Assembly: GCA_030386875.1 (NCBI GenBank)
Contig: CM059563.1
Location: 13,100,001 to 13,164,000 of the forward strand
DNA length: 64,000 nt
Direction of reading: 5' to 3'
Origin: Morinoia aosen
Lineage: Eukaryota > Arthropoda > Malacostraca > Amphipoda > Talitridae
In this document: piece by piece, positions 61,128-64,000 of the stretch
Numbering within the stretch: position 1 is the first letter of the stretch
Layout: the number at the start of each line of letters is the position of its first letter
Translations under genes and position numbers: made by a program
Notes under the pieces: generated by a model
What the model saw: the letters and a program-made list of their open reading frames with translations, nothing else
Database searches by the model: none
Told to the model about the DNA's origin: nothing

Positions 61128-64000
61128 CTGAAAATCAGCAGCCCGTTCTCGTCCCATCTTTTGGTTGCATAACATGATCTGAACCTTCTCAGCAGGAATA
61201 TACGGAGTACGCGTTGAAATAACAGTGATATATTTTCCATGGAATTACGGTTGCATGATTGTATTGCCACCAAAAATCATTTTGATTTTCTTTCATCTTG
61301 AGGGAATTACCATGAATAAACTGCATAAACGCTATGAATTTTTATTTTTATTTCAGTGCATTAGTGGCACTCATGAAGGAAGACCTTCATGAGCATTCGA
61401 AGCTGCTCAATACTCCAAAATATTTAGACGAACAATCTTTGTTACGATCAATTTTGTTTCAGCTCACGATATCGTGCGGGGCACTGTTTGATATTTATTT
61501 TGTTTTGAATTGAAATATGATGACTGCCGTGTGTGAGTGAAATGTTCATGACACCACACATCACTTAAAACTGCATTCAAAATTCTTATGCGCTAAATTA
61601 CTGGTAAAGAGTTGTGAGAGTTGGCGGTTGTGATCATGAATCGAAATCGTTCAGTTATATAAGTGTAGCAATAGTCTTATATAGTCTGGGTGGCAAATCA
61701 TAAGGAAGACGAGAACAAATTCTTCTTGTGTACACCAAACACCGAAATCAGAACTAGTCTCCTACCTTCAAGCCATTCCTTTCTCTTAGAACGATTCTCA
61801 TCTATTATAGCAATGTTCAGCGTTTGAACAAACCCATTACGTTATAGGTAGTTTCAATTTATCAAGGAAGATCTAGTTAATTCCAACAGAAAGATCAAAT
61901 CCTGTTCTTTAGAACCAATCGTTTAAATTACATTGGAAGCAATTCTCTTTCAAGACGAGCGCGACGGCAAAGCTTCCATCAGTCGTTGCCGGCCTCCCTT
62001 ACCTCTTGCGTTATTTTCGTAAGAGTTTTTGTGGTGGTCTTTGGTTTTGATGACCAGAGTGGATTAATTACCTAATCAGTGGTATCCTCCAAGGCGTTGA
62101 AAACCATCAATGCGCTGCCGATGAGAAGCATAAAAATAGCAGGCAAAAACTCGTCGAGTGACGGAGCCCGAGCCAAAAAACACCCTGACTAAACCTCACA
62201 AAAGATGGCACGGAAAGACGCACCATACTGGAACGCGTTAAAAATCTCCACCGAGGAGAAGAAGTTCAATCGTAGCCTCGACGAATAAAGCAAAGGTGAA
62301 AAAAGCGCCTGACGAACGAGAGTGAACCTTCTTCACGCCTTTATTGAGAAAAGACGTGACTGCTATTGAAGGAGAATATTGCTATCCTGCATCAGCTTCA
62401 ACACCTGCCCAGGAATGTTGTAAGCTCCGCGTTCTTACTTCGTGTTGCTTTCGAGCCGTGAATATATCCCTGATTACCTCTGATAAATGTACCCACCGAG
62501 GGACTGAATGAATGAGTCATAGGTGACCAATGTTTGGGATTCGGAACAGATTATTTCTTTGTGAAATTATATACGAAGATGAGTCTTGAAAGATTGGCTG
62601 GCCGTTTGCAAAACACGAGTGCAAAATTCAAAATGATATAGTGTAATTGCTTCGAGAAACACACTCTGTGACTCTATATGGTGTATTAGAAAAGTGTGTA
62701 GCTCATGAGAATGATAATTTGGTTTTGTGACTAGTAGTCTTTTTGTATAGTGTTTTTTGATTAATGCACTTGTGTTATGGTTGGGGCATCCAGTGCATAG
62801 TTTCTCCCTTTTTACTCTTTGCCTGTTTGTGTAAACAAATAATTTACTCAGAAGTATACCACAACACTAGAAATCTGTGAATGCATTCTCACCACAAAGT
62901 TAATCATTGCGAAGACTTATGCTGCTCGCAACGTTCAAAGTTCTCTCTTTGACAAGTGCAGAATTCAGCTGTTGTAACCGGTACATTTTACCGCTCTAAA
63001 AAATTCTCGCCCTTCTATTTAGAGCGAGCATTTTAATTTTCTTAAGTTTCTGCTATAAAAGTTGTTCAGAACCAAACGCTATTTCACCTAATATTTGAAT
63101 GAAATCTATTCATCCGTGAAGTTTACTTCCAAGTCTTGGAGCCTGATCAAGAGGCAGCGCGGCTTCTATTTCCATTTTATACTCCTAGAGAAGTTCATCA
63201 ATCTCCATGAAGTGTCAACGCTTCAAAACATGTGAACAGCTCAAGGCTTTGGAGCTGTCACTATACATGATGCATGTCCGTCTCCGCCGCTAATGCCAGA
63301 ATATGAACTTATTGGAGCCGTTGTCGGAAATGATAATTGTCCATAAAAGAACGCTGCCGCAAAGCGGGGCCAGCAAACAGCGTCTTGGAAATTGATTGTG
63401 TTCACGACATTCTTCGTTGTAAATTGTTGCTTGCAAAGAGGCCGTTCTTACCTTGCGTTTCGTCTGGGCTGTGATCTATAACTCAATACACCGTCGCATA
63501 AGTTCATATTGGAGCTCGTTTGTGTGTTTGGCAGGCAAACGAGCATGGCCTGCCTCAGTCAATATACGAAATTATGTTTGACTGACTTATCAACCACTTG
63601 TCGGAAACTGCAGCTCGCCAGCACGCTGAATGGTTGCTCTCGAAATCGGAGACGGGCGGTGCTTGTGTGCCATAGCCCAATGTAACACTTCATAAGTAAA
63701 CGTTGCCGGTGAAAAGAATCTTCAACACCACGATTGTGTTGTCCAAGCTGGAATAGCATTTTGAACCCTGTCTATAGCTTGCCGCACTGCGCGAAGATGC
63801 ATTCATATATCTAAGGTAGCTGTCACTGCTCATTTAAGACAATAGCGCGTGCACATTGTTTTGCTAAGATAATGCCAGGCCTACTGAGTGTGTCAACAGA
63901 ACTCGGATCCTTGACAAAGAAGCAGGCCTCAAAATCAAGATTGCAATTCCTCATCCCTTTTGGTGCAGTTTGTTCCAAGAAAAAATAAGGAAATCGACGT
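61128..64000. other. unassigned DNA
   Basis: No gene recognised. A perfect hairpin with 10-bp arms (ctcatgaagg 61370-61379, ccttcatgag 61384-61393, loop aaga) lies in it. 61940-62340 is GC-richer and 62730-63000 AT-rich. If the candidate exon at 60934-61127 is real, its intron would lie here, but no upstream exon stands out. Confidence 0.5.

Overview
The window looks like AT-rich, intron-or-intergenic-type DNA from a metazoan nuclear genome, most likely an arthropod. There is no dense gene array, no intact rRNA or tRNA gene and no long open frame outside tandem repeats. What is recognisable is decayed retroelement DNA, fold-back elements and an unusual number of minisatellites. The species cannot be named from the sequence. 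Most open frames are short and are expected by chance. Those over 120 codons are nearly all created by tandem repeats whose unit lacks stop codons in several frames.

Layout. 1-24 kb: unassigned DNA holding a 48-bp array (1.6-1.85 kb), a 29-bp array (7.2-7.6 kb), a large CpG-rich 63-bp array (8.15-9.33 kb), a decayed ~70-bp array (13.4 kb) and a TG microsatellite (18.5 kb). 24.4-30.6 kb: a decaying 61-bp array, a perfect 129-bp inverted repeat carrying a tRNA-like A-box/B-box unit on each arm (25.46-25.77 kb), and a 444-bp fold-back MITE flanked by TA (30.13-30.57 kb). 31.3-38.9 kb: a minisatellite cluster with 17-, 29-, 21-, 20- and 21-bp units, plus a 343-bp direct duplication about 98.5% identical. 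45.8-50.1 kb: small arrays with 27-, 31-, 73- and ~39-bp units. 50.4-53.3 kb: two decayed Penelope-like retroelement copies lying head to head, each with reverse transcriptase and GIY-YIG endonuclease remnants and a hammerhead-like motif near the 3' end. 57.6-59.35 kb: a 26-bp array, then a 1-kb array of 17-bp units each containing a 10-bp palindrome and organised in a 179-bp higher-order period. 60.93-61.13 kb, minus strand: a possible terminal coding exon, the only non-repeat stretch that reads somewhat like host protein.

No set of host genes working together can be described here. The notable content is structural: twelve or more independent minisatellites covering very roughly a tenth of the window, several with higher-order periods near 174-179 bp; the tRNA-bearing perfect palindrome; and the inverted Penelope-like pair. 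All family assignments come from reading motifs by eye, without any search.
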